Positions 1-9,521 are shown, numbered from the stretch's first letter. The stretch is 64,000 nt of DNA from Nostoc favosum CHAB5714 (GCF_020829495.1 NZ_JAIVFQ010000028.1:1-64000); one strand, 5' to 3'. A program made the numbers and translations. Notes: generated from the letters alone by a model not told the origin.

Positions 1-130
1 GCTCAGTGCATCGCAGGAAAGAAGCCTCTTGAAGTTGTGCCTAGCTTCGCAAAAATCAAATACTAGTCCTATAGTTTTTAGAAAAAATAAAAATGATTAA
101 GATTTGACCCTTAACCATTTGATGATAATA
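1..130 (+). mobile_element. Possible 3' end of an insertion sequence
   Basis: An open frame enters from before base 1 and ends at the TAG at 64-66; its last 21 residues include AQCIAGKKPLEVV, compatible with the C-terminus of a transposase, although no family could be assigned. The following 64 bases would be the element's right end. The tamB homology on the opposite strand stops abruptly near base 131, which is the main reason to place an inserted element here. Only the edge is in the window, so this is inference. Confidence 0.35.
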
Positions 131-505
131 GGTAACATCTAGCTTTAGATGGCGGTTAAAGATTAGTTGTAAAGCGTCAAAACCCACCTCTACAGCTTCT
201 ACTGCGGCCCGATCTGGATCTGTGGATGTGGCTGGGATAGCTGAAGCTGCAAATTGCACTCCCGTCAACGAAAATTGTGTGACTTTTCCCAGTTTTACCG
301 GACGGTTGAGTGTAGTAGTGAGACTTTCTTGTGCTAAGGGTGTTAACTCTGTTTGGACAAAAGTCCACAACCGACAAATACCGACAATAACTCCTAACAG
401 CAAAAGTCCGCCCAAAGCAATGCTACCCCGACTCAACACCAGCAACCATAGACGCTTGCGGATAGGCGACGGGGAGAGAATATCTTGATTGGGAGATTTA
501 GTCAT
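131..505 (-). pseudogene. tamB: tamB-like translocation/assembly protein, N-terminal fragment
   Basis: The first about 125 residues match the start of the cyanobacterial TamB/DUF490 proteins: a basic N-terminus, one membrane anchor (residues about 23-45, ALGGLLLLGVIVGICRLW) and the region with RPVKLGKV that begins the beta-helical repeats. TamB-family proteins span the periplasm and move lipids or outer-membrane proteins; full members exceed 1000 residues. Here homology ends after LKLDVT, and the frame runs on through unrelated sequence to a stop at base 56. The gene is therefore cut off, most simply by an insertion sequence at about base 131. It is not known whether the remaining part continues beyond the window. 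Confidence 0.65.
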
Positions 506-782
506 TTGCTTTTACTGTATTAATTGCCAGATGTTGCTGGCACACACAAGCATTAACTGACACGCTGATTCAGTATGCCATTTCCAGGATACGCCAACTA
601 AACCCAAGACCTCATTGGTTGAGTTACGGTATTTGCTTAATCCAATACTTATGCTTCATAATATTGGCGTTTTCAGTTAAATCTGATCTGAATAGAATGA
701 AAATTGTTCCTGTGACTTTCGCTGAGGCACAACGTAGAACTTTAATATGGATAGACCTTAAAAAAGACAGATGATTACACCA

Positions 783-1199
783 ATGCGTGTTTTTGTGTTA
801 ATTTTTAATGCTCGAACGGAAAATGAGGGAATTCATACCATTCGGGAAGGCGATCGCAATAAAATTCTGATGTTCGAGTCAGAAGACGACGCTACCCGCT
901 TTGCCCTAATGTTAGAAGCTCAGGATTTTCCCTCACCTACACCAGAGCCGATCGATGCTGAGGAAATCAAGGAATTTTGCGAAAGTGCTGGATATGAATG
1001 GGAAATCATCCCAGAAAACAGCAATTTAGTTGTAACTCCCCCAGAACTTAACGTCGAAAAAACCGACTGGCAAGAAGATGCCCAGAAGGAGGATACTGTT
1101 GAGGATACGTTTCCTCTCAATCAACAGCCACTAGAAGAACCAGAATTGTCTGATTCTGAACTAGAGAAAATGCGTCGCAAATTGGAAGGATTGTTGTAA
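783..1199 (+). CDS. DUF3110 family protein
   Basis: A 138-residue soluble protein of the DUF3110 family, which is widespread in cyanobacteria and plastid-bearing plants and has no assigned function. The domain fills residues 1-80 (MRVFVLIFNARTENEGIHT, then a stretch rich in acidic residues), followed by an acidic, low-complexity linker and a short charged C-terminal helix ending in RRKLEGLL. I prefer the ATG at 783 because family members begin with MRVFVL; an in-frame ATG at 771 would add four residues. It stands alone, 123 bases of heptamer repeats separating it from murQ, so co-transcription is doubtful. Confidence 0.85.
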   Translation: MRVFVLIFNARTENEGIHTIREGDRNKILMFESEDDATRFALMLEAQDFPSPTPEPIDAEEIKEFCESAGYEWEIIPENSNLVVTPPELNVEKTDWQEDAQKEDTVEDTFPLNQQPLEEPELSDSELEKMRRKLEGLL

Positions 1200-1322
1200 T
1201 TAGTCATTAGTCATTAGTCACTAGTCATTGGTCACTGGTTATTGGTCACTGGTCGCTAACTGACAAATGACAACGGACAAAGGACAAATGACAAAGAACA
1301 AATGACAAAGGACAAATGACAA
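1200..1322 (+). repeat. STRR heptamer tract before murQ
   Basis: Degenerate 7-bp units, first of the TCATTAG/TCACTGG kind, then of the ATGACAA/GGACAAA kind. The last ATGACAA unit supplies the murQ start codon. Such short tandem repeats are characteristic of heterocystous cyanobacteria. Confidence 0.8.
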
Positions 1323-2249
1323 ATGACAAACTTACAAGAACGTGGGCATCTTTTAACCGAGCTGGTAAATCCTAACAGTCTTAACTTAGACCAGCTCAGT
1401 TCTCTGGAATTGGTGGAGTTGTTTAATAGCGAAGACCAAAAGGCAGTCGAGGCAGTTGCAGCGGCGAAAATTCAGTTGGCACAAGCAATTGATAGCACCG
1501 CAGAGCGTTTGCGCCACGGAGGACGCTTATTTTATATCGGTGCGGGCACAAGTGGCAGGTTAGGGGTGTTAGATGCTGCTGAGTGTCCACCTACTTTTTG
1601 TACGCCGCCAGAGTTGGTACAGGGGATTATTGCTGGTGGTGCTGGCGCACTGGTACGCAGTTCGGAGGATTTAGAAGACAGTATTGAAGATGGGGAGGCT
1701 GCGATCGCAGGGCGACAAATTACCCAGCTAGATGTAGTAGTCGGCATTACCGCAGGTGGAACAACGCCTTATGTCCACGGTGCGCTTCATGCTGCTCGTG
1801 TGCGAGGAGCCAAGACTATTTTTATCGCCTGTGTTCCTGCTGAACAATTTAGCTTTGATGCCGATATTGACATTCGCCTATTGACAGGGCCAGAAATAAT
1901 CGCTGGCTCAACTCGCCTAAAAGCTGGTACAGCCACTAAATTAGCTTTAAATATCCTTTCCACTGGGGTGATGGTCAAACTCGGCAAAGTTTACGGTAAT
2001 CGGATGGTAGATGTGGCAGTAACAAATCAAAAGTTACGCGATCGCGCTTTGCGAATTTTGCAAGACCTCACAGGCTTAAGTCGGGAAGCAGCTGGTTTTT
2101 TATTAGAACGCAGTGGTAAATGGGTGAAGCTAGCGCTATTAATGCACTGGACTGGTTTGGAAAAAGACGATAGCGATCGGCTTCTTTCAGAACACCAAAG
2201 TAATCTTAGGGCAGCTGTTATCAGTTATCAAAACCACAACAAACCTTAA
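1323..2249 (+). CDS. murQ: N-acetylmuramic acid 6-phosphate etherase
   Basis: A 308-residue cytosolic enzyme that cleaves the lactyl ether of MurNAc 6-phosphate, giving GlcNAc 6-phosphate and D-lactate, in recycling of peptidoglycan sugars. The length is normal for MurQ. The SIS sugar-phosphate fold is clear: YIGAGTSGRLGVLDAAE at residues about 73-89 with the catalytic Glu, then ECPPTF, the GITAGGTTPYV loop and the ST-rich GSTRLKAGTATK phosphate site; the C-terminal helical domain is present. There is no Shine-Dalgarno sequence because the start codon lies in the STRR tract; the next Met is not a good alternative. No murP or anmK lies nearby. Confidence 0.95.
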   Translation: MTNLQERGHLLTELVNPNSLNLDQLSSLELVELFNSEDQKAVEAVAAAKIQLAQAIDSTAERLRHGGRLFYIGAGTSGRLGVLDAAECPPTFCTPPELVQGIIAGGAGALVRSSEDLEDSIEDGEAAIAGRQITQLDVVVGITAGGTTPYVHGALHAARVRGAKTIFIACVPAEQFSFDADIDIRLLTGPEIIAGSTRLKAGTATKLALNILSTGVMVKLGKVYGNRMVDVAVTNQKLRDRALRILQDLTGLSREAAGFLLERSGKWVKLALLMHWTGLEKDDSDRLLSEHQSNLRAAVISYQNHNKP

Positions 2250-2806
2250 AGAAGTTTTCCTAAATAAATACTTTATACAGTTAAGGATTATCAGTGGCAA
2301 TTTCAGGCGTGTAGAGAGACGCGTTAGCGAAGCGGGGCGTTCGCGATAGCGTCTCTAAGAGTTGCCCAGTCCTCGCGTCTCTCTATAAGTGAGACACATT
2401 AATAAATGTAAATTCTAATAAATACTTTTAACATATATTGCCAATCTCAATAAATGAAACAAAGATAGAGATTGCCAATCTTTTTTAAACAAAAATTCAG
2501 AAATTCTACGGATATAATTTCGTATGAACATTATTAAAATAATATATTAATACTGAATGCATCTTTCTTAATGATGTGGACAATAGCAACCTACTTGAGT
2601 CGTAAAGTTTGCCGATAATCAACTCTGTGCTAAATGACTTTTTTACTACTAATATTTTTGCTATTTTTCTATATCCCTTGATTTTAATAAACTTGATTTA
2701 GACTGCTATAAACGAAATGTATTTGCACTTATTGACCTATCTGCTGACCACTATATAGCTAGTGTGGGTTTTTCAATAGCTGGCTTTTTAATACAAGGAA
2801 CAAAGT
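2250..2806. other. Non-coding AT-rich spacer with a palindromic repeat
   Basis: No gene seen. Bases 2311-2386 form a repeat with arms GAGAGACGCG/CGCGTCTCTC and a second inner pair AGAGACGC/GCGTCTCT, rich in GCGTTAGCG/GTTCGCGATAGCG motifs that recur elsewhere. The remainder is AT-rich and presumably holds the promoter of the phototaxis operon. Confidence 0.6.
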
Positions 2807-4009
2807 ATGGCCCACTCGGAACTTATTCTTTCAAATAACCTAGTTAATGAATTTAAAACTTGTACTCAGCTGCAATACAATGGCAAATTAAATATTAAAA
2901 GTTCTAAGGGCAGCCAATGGACTTTTTATTATCGGCTGGGACGGATAGTTTGGGCAACAGGTGGAACTCATCCCTTCCGGCGTTGGCGTAGACACATGGC
3001 TCAAAATTGCCCCCAGATTGATGTTGATAAATTGCAGTTGCGTTTGCAAGACGTATCAATAGATTACTGGGATTATCGCCTTCTAGAAATCTTTCATAAA
3101 AAACAGAAAATTCAGAGAGAACAGATTCAGTCTATTGCCGAAAACACTATAGCAGAACTATTATTTGACCTAGCTCTGCAAGGAAATTTTGCTTCTATAA
3201 GTTGCAATCGCACCCAAGAAGTTATTTTAGAAACACCAATGAGCTTCACGAGTGCAGAAATGTCTGTAAAGCACATGCAAGACTCGTGGAAAGTTTGGTC
3301 AGAAGCAGGTTTAGCAAATTTTTCTCCTGACTTAGCACCAGTTCTACGCCGACCAGAACAACTTCAGCAGATGGTAAGTCCATCTGTCTACAAAAACTTT
3401 GTGAATTTAATCAACGGCAAATTAACTCTGCGAGATTTAGCCGTGAAAATGAAGCAGAGTCTACTGCCACTCACCCGTTCATTGCTTCCCTATATCCTTA
3501 AAGGAATCATCGAATTGGTGGAAATACCTGACATGCCCTTAGTAGTGACTGAGGTCAACAATAAGCCTATCACCGCACAACCAAAGAAATCAATTGCTCC
3601 ACTAGTAGCCTGCGTAGATGATAGCCCTCTGGTCTGTAAAATGCTAGAGGATATTATCACTTCCAATGGACTAAGGTTTATCAAAATTCAAGATGCTGTA
3701 CAAGCTCTCCCAATCCTGATTCAGGATAAACCAGACCTGATTTTCTTGGATTTGATTATGCCAGTCGCCAGTGGTTACGAAATTTGTACTCAGTTGCGAC
3801 GAATATCTGCCTTCGCCAATACACCAGTAATTATATTAACAGGTAGTGATGGTCTTTTAGATAGAGTTCGTGCTAAGGTAGTCGGTTCTACAGATTTTAT
3901 CACTAAACCTGTAGTGCCTGACAAGGTAATGAGTATAATACGTAAATATTTACCTGCGCCAAGTGTATCCATCGACAAGAGTCAACCTAATTTAGAAGTT
4001 TGTAAGTAG
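2807..4009 (+). CDS. pixG: PatA/PixG-type response regulator
   Basis: A 400-residue first gene of a phototaxis operon. The N-terminal part (residues about 1-250) has the PATAN/DUF4388 layout found in PatA, PixG and PixE-type regulators, including GKLNIKSS and the FYYRLGRIVWATGG core. A receiver domain fills residues about 265-385, with the acidic DD pair in ACVDDSPLV, phospho-acceptor Asp near 315 (LIFLDLIMP) and the conserved Lys in ITKPV near 367. In Synechocystis PixG is needed for movement to light through type IV pili. An AAGGAA ribosome site lies 6 bases before the ATG. A gap of almost 600 bases to the cheY gene, with a terminator-like hairpin, suggests separate control of the two. Confidence 0.85.
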   Translation: MAHSELILSNNLVNEFKTCTQLQYNGKLNIKSSKGSQWTFYYRLGRIVWATGGTHPFRRWRRHMAQNCPQIDVDKLQLRLQDVSIDYWDYRLLEIFHKKQKIQREQIQSIAENTIAELLFDLALQGNFASISCNRTQEVILETPMSFTSAEMSVKHMQDSWKVWSEAGLANFSPDLAPVLRRPEQLQQMVSPSVYKNFVNLINGKLTLRDLAVKMKQSLLPLTRSLLPYILKGIIELVEIPDMPLVVTEVNNKPITAQPKKSIAPLVACVDDSPLVCKMLEDIITSNGLRFIKIQDAVQALPILIQDKPDLIFLDLIMPVASGYEICTQLRRISAFANTPVIILTGSDGLLDRVRAKVVGSTDFITKPVVPDKVMSIIRKYLPAPSVSIDKSQPNLEVCK

Positions 4010-4200
4010 GGAGAATTAATAATTTTTATTGATGATTAATCATAAACTAATCTGATTAGCTTTAAAATTTCATTCCTCAGCATGAGCCTATTGCTTAACA
4101 ATAACCATAACAAAAATATTTACAATCGCTAAACTTTTCCACCTCAGTAAACATAAAATTACTGGGGTAATAAATAAGAAGTCCAAATTCACAAGATGCA

Positions 4201-4237
4201 AGTAGGTAGCGGTCTTAAACCCACCTATTTTTTTATA
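4201..4237 (+). terminator. Intrinsic-terminator-like hairpin
   Basis: A short GC stem (AGGTAGCGGT with ACCCACCT) is followed by seven T residues. It lies 190 bases after the PatA-like gene and 365 before cheY, so it could end the first transcript. The rest of 4010-4602 holds one small repeat element and no gene. Confidence 0.5.
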
Positions 4238-4410
4238 CTAAATCGAATATTTATCACGTAACTAAAATATATATTAAATTATTTTCATTACGTACTTTTT
4301 CGGAGGTTAATATATAAAGATTGAATCAAAATTAGACAAATACAAAATTTTTGTATTTATAGCAGTCCAATTTGAGTTGTGAAATATTCTTGATGACAAG
4401 GGGTTAGGGT

Positions 4411-4509
4411 CTAGTACCGCAAGGCGGAAGTCAAAAGTCACACATGCTTTAATTTTGGGCTTTCTGGCTGTAATGAAATGGTAGGTTTATTTCCGCCTAC
4501 CTGTACTAG
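4411..4509. mobile_element. MITE-like element, family A, copy 1
   Basis: Ninety-nine bases bounded by imperfect inverted ends CTAGTACCGCAAGGCGGAA and TTTCCGCCTACCTGTACTAG. A second copy of the same layout occurs at 38414-38511. No coding capacity. Confidence 0.6.
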
Positions 4510-4602
4510 TCTCTAGTCCCTTGTATGTCTTTCTTCACGCATCATTTGGATTTGTATGTCTAATTTTTTTACATTCTTAAAAACTTTTAAAGGGTAATTA
4601 TC

Positions 4603-4965
4603 ATGAATACTGTTTTAGTTGTTGAAGATGGCTTAACAGATATGGAAATAATCAGCCGTTACTTGCAACAAGCAGGTTATTCTGTGATTAGCGCCACAAG
4701 CAGTGAAGAAGCTCAAGACAAAATAGATAAAAATAAGCCAGACCTCATATTTCTCGACGTAATTTTACCAGGTAAAAGTGGCTTTGAGATTTGCCGAGAG
4801 TTGAAAAATAATCCCAACACTAGCAAAATACCTGTGGTTTTTTGCTCTACAAAAAATAGTGATGTAGATAAAATTTGGGGTAATATGTTGGGCGCTGATG
4901 GTTATCTGTCAAAACCGATTGATCGAGAGGAGCTAGCGGGAGTTTTAAAGCGATTAATTAACTAG
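4603..4965 (+). CDS. pixH: CheY-like single-domain response regulator
   Basis: A 120-residue stand-alone receiver. Key residues are present: acidic pair E8-D9, phospho-acceptor D52 (LIFLDVILPG), T83 and K104 in the LSKPID loop. There is no output domain, so it probably acts by binding the type IV pilus motor or by draining phosphate from the CheA, as PixH does in Synechocystis. It is the second gene of the phototaxis set, followed by CheW after 124 bases. The ribosome site is an AAAGG about 9 bases before the ATG. The symbol rests on position and architecture. Confidence 0.85.
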   Translation: MNTVLVVEDGLTDMEIISRYLQQAGYSVISATSSEEAQDKIDKNKPDLIFLDVILPGKSGFEICRELKNNPNTSKIPVVFCSTKNSDVDKIWGNMLGADGYLSKPIDREELAGVLKRLIN

Positions 4966-5089
4966 TAAAACTTCATAAAAAAACAAAAAAATAGAATTCT
5001 ATATTTCTAATATAGAGCCTCTATAAAATTAAATAACAACTGCAAATAGTGGCTATAGAGCAATAATCAAGCACAAAGGAATAAGAACT

Positions 5090-5563
5090 TTGGAAACCAA
5101 GGAAAAGTTTTTAAGTTTTAATTTGGGAGTAAGGGATACAGCGATAATTTCGTTACAACACATCACAGAAGTTTTGCAAGTATCATTACCAGAAATATGT
5201 GGCGTTCCTCAGATGCCCAGTAGCGTCTTGGGTATCTATAACTGGCGCGGTGAGATGCTTTGGTTAGTAGATTTAGAGGCAATGTTAGGTTATCCTCCAA
5301 TTTCGCAAGGAGCAAATTTACTTTCAAAAATGATGGCAATTGTTCTCGAAAACAAGGGGAAGTATTTGGGACTATTGGTGCGACAGCTAATAGATATTGA
5401 ATGGCTGGATACTCAAGAAATGAAACCCCCAACTAGCGAATTATTTTATCCTAAAATATTACCTTTTTTACAGGGATACTTTATTAATGATTCTGAAGAT
5501 ATGATTTTTAATTTGGATGCCATAACAATTATCCAAGCTCCCATGTGGAAAGTTCATAATTGA
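5090..5563 (+). CDS. pixI: CheW-like coupling protein
   Basis: A 157-residue CheW-domain protein that should connect the MCP downstream to the CheA kinase. The fold can be followed through VRDTAIISLQHITEVLQV, the VLGIYNWRGEMLWLVDLEAMLG core (family pattern for the CheW surface that binds CheA and MCP) and LGLLVRQLIDIEWL. I place the start at a TTG, with an AAAGGA ribosome site 9 bases upstream at 5075-5080; no suitable ATG is available nearby. Neighbours on both sides are chemotaxis genes on the same strand, spaced 124 and 125 bases. Confidence 0.85.
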   Translation: METKEKFLSFNLGVRDTAIISLQHITEVLQVSLPEICGVPQMPSSVLGIYNWRGEMLWLVDLEAMLGYPPISQGANLLSKMMAIVLENKGKYLGLLVRQLIDIEWLDTQEMKPPTSELFYPKILPFLQGYFINDSEDMIFNLDAITIIQAPMWKVHN

Positions 5564-5673
5564 ACGGTTGATTATGGGTGATGAGGCATATTGTTTTAAC
5601 AATACTTAATCCTTCATAGCCAAATACTAATTCATTCTTACCTGCCTAATAACCAATTCTTACTCTAACAAAT

Positions 5674-5680
5674 TTGGAGG
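5674..5680 (+). promoter_or_regulatory. Ribosome binding site of the MCP gene
   Basis: TTGGAGG lies 8 bases before the ATG at 5689. A TTG start in the same frame at 5674 falls exactly on this sequence, so the longer reading cannot use it as its own ribosome site; the ATG at 5689 is the better start. Confidence 0.75.
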
Positions 5681-5688
5681 CTAATAAA

Positions 5689-8600
5689 ATGACATTTCTG
5701 TATAACAATAGCCAGGAAAATCAGAATCTAATTTCTGAAGTAGAAAATCTGAATGGGAACGCCAATATAACAAATATTGCTAGCAATGAAATATTCTTAT
5801 TAAACGCGATCGCTCAGGAATTTAAAACTTGGCGGCGACAGTTGCAAGACATCGCAACTCACATGCGCCAAGCGCCAGACCTTGATACACTACTCAAAAT
5901 TACTGTAGCGCAGATTAGAGAAAAAATTGGCTGCGATCGCGCCTTAATTTATCAGTTTACTTCCCTTGATTCAGGTAATGTTTTAGCAGAATCAAGAACA
6001 CTAGGTTGGACACCGACTTTAGGCGAAAATATTCCCGGAATTATTTTTGGTTTATATACCAACCAAGACTATATAGAACCTGTAGTTATTGACGATATCA
6101 ATCAGATTCAACTTACCCCTTATCAAAAGCAACTACTAGATAAATTTCAAATTAAAGCTAGTTTGAGTTTACCGATTGTAGTAGAAGGTAAAGTATGGGG
6201 ATTACTGGCAGTAAATAATTGCTTATCAACACGGCAGTGGCAAGAAGTAGAAATTAGCCTACTATCCCAAATTACAACAGAACTGATCTACAAATTGCAG
6301 AGCTTTGAATTAAAAAGAGAAGAACAACAGCGCATACTAGCAAAAAAATCTGTAGCTAAAGTAATCGACAAAATTCTGCGGGTATCAAATGTCGATAAGC
6401 TTTTTCAAACAACCACTCAAGAAGTACGGCAATTACTAAAATGCGATCGCGTCGCCGTTTATCGCTTCAAACCTGACTGGAGTGGCGAGTTTATCGCTGA
6501 GTCAGTGGGTAATGGCTGGGTAAAAATGGTCAGCCCTGATTTTTATATGGTGTGGGAAGATAGCCACTTGCAAGACACCCAAGGAGGACGTTATGCCAAG
6601 GGTGAAAGCTTTGTGGCCAAAGACATCTATAAAATGGGTCATGCTCAATGCCACATTGATATTTTAGAGCAGTATGAAATGAAGGCTTACATCATTGCCC
6701 CCATATTTTCTGGAGAGAAATTATGGGGCTTGCTGGCAGCTTATCAAAATTCTGGGCCTCGTGATTGGCAACCTTGGGAAGAAAGCTTTGTGACCCAAAT
6801 TGGACTGCAATTTGGTGTGGCTATCTCACAAGGCGAATATCTCGAACAGATGCATAAGAAATCTGAGCAACTAGCTCAAATAGTTGAACAAGAAAAAGCT
6901 TTTACTAAGATAGTAGGCCGCATCCGACAATCTTTAAATGTAGATAGCGTCTTCAAAACAACCACTCAAGAAGTGCGTCAATCACTACGATGCGATCGCG
7001 TCGCAGTCTATCGTTTTAACCCTGACTGGGGTGGCGAATTTGTGGCTGAGGCTGTGGGTACTGGTTGGACAAAACTGGTAGGCCCTGATATTAAAACCGT
7101 TTTGGATGATACCTACTTGCAAGAAACAAAGGGAGGTAGGTATGTCAGAGGCGAAAACTTTGTTGTTAATGACATCTATCAAGTAGGGCTTGCTCCTTGC
7201 CATATTGAGATTTTAGAGCAGTTTGAAGCCAAAGCTTACATAATTGTTCCTATATTCTTTGGCGATAAATTGTGGGGTTTGCTGGCAGCTTATCAAAATT
7301 CTAGCCCCCGTGAGTGGCAAACCTGGGAAGTGACCTTTTTGGTTCAGACTAGCTTGCAATTTAGCCTAGCTAAATCACAGATAGATTATTTGGAATTAGT
7401 TCGGTTGAAATCTGAGAAACTAGCTCAGATAGCGGAACAAGAGAAAGCTGTCACCAAGATTAGTAACCGGATTCGGCAATCTTTAGATGTAGAAGAAATC
7501 TTCAAAACAACCACTCAAGAAGTACGGCAATTACTGCGATGCGATCGCGTCGCAGTCTATCGCTTCAACCCTAATTGGAGTGGTGAATTTGTAGCAGAAT
7601 CAGTAGCTCATACTTGGGTAAAACTGGTAGGCCCCGATATCAAGACTGTCTGGGAAGATACCCACTTGCAAGAAACTCAAGGAGGTCGATATGCCCAAGG
7701 AGAAAACTTTGTTGTAAATGACATCTATCAGGTAGGTCATTCTAATTGCCATCTGGAAATTTTAGAGCAATTTGAAGTCAAAGCTTATGTAATTGTTCCT
7801 GTATTTGCTGGGGAACAATTGTGGGGATTGCTGGCAGTTTATCAAAATTATGGAACTCGTGATTGGGAAGAATCGGAAGTAACTTTGTTAGCACGCATTG
7901 GCAACCAGTTAGGACTAGCATTACAACAGACTGAATATTTGCAACAAGTACAAGGGCAGTCAGCCAAATTAGCAGAAGCAGCAGCACGAGAAAAGGCAGC
8001 CAAGGAGTTACTACAACAACGATCTATTCAACTCCTAATAGCCCTTAGACCCGCCCTCAACGGCGACTTAACAGTACGCGCACCCATTACAGAAGACGAA
8101 CTAGGCACGATCGCTGATGCTTACAATAATACCCTGCAAGCACTGCGGCAAATCGTTCTTCAGGTACAGGGGGCTGCTCAACAAGTTGCCCAAACTTCCG
8201 GTAACAGCGAGGCTTCACTAACGGGACTGAATAATCTAGCGCAACAACAATCTGAGGAAATTACCGCAGCTTTAGGTGAGATTCAACAGATGGTGGACTC
8301 TACTCAAGCTGTGGTGGCGAATGCTGACTTAGTGCAATTAGCAGTGCAACAAGCCAATGAAACTGTTGAGTCTGGCGATACTGCGATGAACTTAACTGTA
8401 AAAGCAATCCAAGGAATTCGTGAAACCGTTGCTCAAACCAGCAAGAAAATTAAACGCCTCAGTGAATCTTCGCAAAAAATCTCCAAAGTGGTGAATTTGA
8501 TTGGTAATTTTGCCACACAGACAAACGTCCTGGCTTTGAATGCAGCCATTGAAGCCACCCGTGCAGGTGAATATGGCAAAGGCTTTGCAGTTGTAGCTGA

Positions 8601-8997
8601 CGAAGTTCGTTCTTTATCTCGCCAGTCAGCAGCAGCAACCATCGAAATAGAAAAATTAGTCCAGGAGATTCAAGCAGAAACCGGAGAAGTAGCAGTAGCG
8701 ATGGAAACTGGTATTCAGCAGGTAGTAGAAGGCACAAATCTTGTCAATGATACTCGCCAAAACTTGAATGCGATCGTTTATGCAACTGCCGAAATTAGTC
8801 AGCTAATCGAGCGAATTACCGCAGCGACTCAAAAACAAATGACGCAATCTGTAACAGTCACAAAATCAATGCAAGATGTAGCAGAAATTGCTAATAAGAC
8901 TTTTGCGGAATCTCAAGAAATTGCGACTGTGTTCCAAGATTTATCAGGGATGGCGCAAGAGCTATTAACAACTGCTAGTAAGTTTAAAGTGAAGTAG
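5689..8997 (+). CDS. pixJ: Cyanobacteriochrome methyl-accepting chemotaxis protein (PixJ-like)
   Basis: A 1102-residue photoreceptor-transducer. It has four GAF domains at about 47-204, 224-380, 406-560 and 588-744, then a HAMP-like segment (about 784-824) and an MCP signalling hairpin (about 904-1100) with the tip NVLALNAAIEATRAGE. GAF2, GAF3 and GAF4 carry the CH bilin-attachment pair at C321, C504 and C687, and closely resemble each other and the red/green cyanobacteriochromes such as AnPixJ; GAF1 lacks it. The Trp-Glu-Asp motif of red/green GAFs is present in GAF2 and GAF4 (VWED) but is VLDD in GAF3. No membrane segment is visible, so the protein appears soluble. It should report light colour or direction to the CheA encoded downstream. 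Confidence 0.9.
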   Translation: MTFLYNNSQENQNLISEVENLNGNANITNIASNEIFLLNAIAQEFKTWRRQLQDIATHMRQAPDLDTLLKITVAQIREKIGCDRALIYQFTSLDSGNVLAESRTLGWTPTLGENIPGIIFGLYTNQDYIEPVVIDDINQIQLTPYQKQLLDKFQIKASLSLPIVVEGKVWGLLAVNNCLSTRQWQEVEISLLSQITTELIYKLQSFELKREEQQRILAKKSVAKVIDKILRVSNVDKLFQTTTQEVRQLLKCDRVAVYRFKPDWSGEFIAESVGNGWVKMVSPDFYMVWEDSHLQDTQGGRYAKGESFVAKDIYKMGHAQCHIDILEQYEMKAYIIAPIFSGEKLWGLLAAYQNSGPRDWQPWEESFVTQIGLQFGVAISQGEYLEQMHKKSEQLAQIVEQEKAFTKIVGRIRQSLNVDSVFKTTTQEVRQSLRCDRVAVYRFNPDWGGEFVAEAVGTGWTKLVGPDIKTVLDDTYLQETKGGRYVRGENFVVNDIYQVGLAPCHIEILEQFEAKAYIIVPIFFGDKLWGLLAAYQNSSPREWQTWEVTFLVQTSLQFSLAKSQIDYLELVRLKSEKLAQIAEQEKAVTKISNRIRQSLDVEEIFKTTTQEVRQLLRCDRVAVYRFNPNWSGEFVAESVAHTWVKLVGPDIKTVWEDTHLQETQGGRYAQGENFVVNDIYQVGHSNCHLEILEQFEVKAYVIVPVFAGEQLWGLLAVYQNYGTRDWEESEVTLLARIGNQLGLALQQTEYLQQVQGQSAKLAEAAAREKAAKELLQQRSIQLLIALRPALNGDLTVRAPITEDELGTIADAYNNTLQALRQIVLQVQGAAQQVAQTSGNSEASLTGLNNLAQQQSEEITAALGEIQQMVDSTQAVVANADLVQLAVQQANETVESGDTAMNLTVKAIQGIRETVAQTSKKIKRLSESSQKISKVVNLIGNFATQTNVLALNAAIEATRAGEYGKGFAVVADEVRSLSRQSAAATIEIEKLVQEIQAETGEVAVAMETGIQQVVEGTNLVNDTRQNLNAIVYATAEISQLIERITAATQKQMTQSVTVTKSMQDVAEIANKTFAESQEIATVFQDLSGMAQELLTTASKFKVK

Positions 8998-9021
8998 GGA
9001 ATAGGGAGTGGGGAGTTACGA

Positions 9022-9050
9022 GTAGAGACGCGATTAATCGCGTCTGTACA
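9022..9050. repeat. Palindromic repeat, family B, left of the IVP gene
   Basis: Core palindrome GACGCGATTAATCGCGTC with AGTAGA on its left and TGTACAGGAGTTAGGAG on its right. It is an inverted copy of the repeat at 9538-9566, the pair bracketing the IVP gene. Other copies lie at 15012-15068 and inside cruG. Confidence 0.8.
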
Positions 9051-9170
9051 GGAGTTAGGAGCTATTTGGTCAAAGCATTAATTAGATAAATCACTATTTT
9101 ATTGGCAAATGGAAAAATGCTTTGACCTTAATTAATTGTAACTTTTGAGTTGAAGATAGGAGAATAGTAA

Positions 9171-9521
9171 TTGGCAGAGAGTATTATTCAAGAGAAGAGT
9201 TTTAAATTTGCTTTGGAAATTATTCACCTATATATTAAACTGCAAGAGCAACGGGAATATGTGCTTTCTAAGCAATTACTACGAAGTGGGACAAGTATTG
9301 GCGCGAATGTTGAAGAGGCTAGCGGTGGTCAGAGTAGAAAGGATTTCTTGGCAAAAATGTATATTGCATACAAAGAAGCTAGGGAAACCAAATACTGGCT
9401 ACGTCTACTACAACAGTCCAAACTAGTAAATATTGATTTAACCAATGAACTAATCTATGCAGACGAAATCATTCGGATTTTGAGTTCAATAGTCAAGACA
9501 ACTGAAAAATCAATTGGTTGA
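9171..9521 (+). CDS. Four-helix bundle protein (23S rRNA intervening-sequence type, IVP)
   Basis: A 116-residue all-helical protein of the IVP/S23 family (TIGR02436 type), shown by LSKQLLRSGTSIGANVEEA at residues about 38-56, SRKDFLAKMYIAYKEARET and LLQQSKL. The family was first found inside intervening sequences of 23S rRNA genes, but stand-alone copies are common and some belong to retroelement-linked modules. Its role is unknown. The start is a TTG with AGGAG 8 bases upstream. It sits between the MCP and the CheA of the phototaxis set, flanked on both sides by inverted copies of one palindromic repeat, which looks like an insertion into the operon. Confidence 0.85.
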   Translation: MAESIIQEKSFKFALEIIHLYIKLQEQREYVLSKQLLRSGTSIGANVEEASGGQSRKDFLAKMYIAYKEARETKYWLRLLQQSKLVNIDLTNELIYADEIIRILSSIVKTTEKSIG

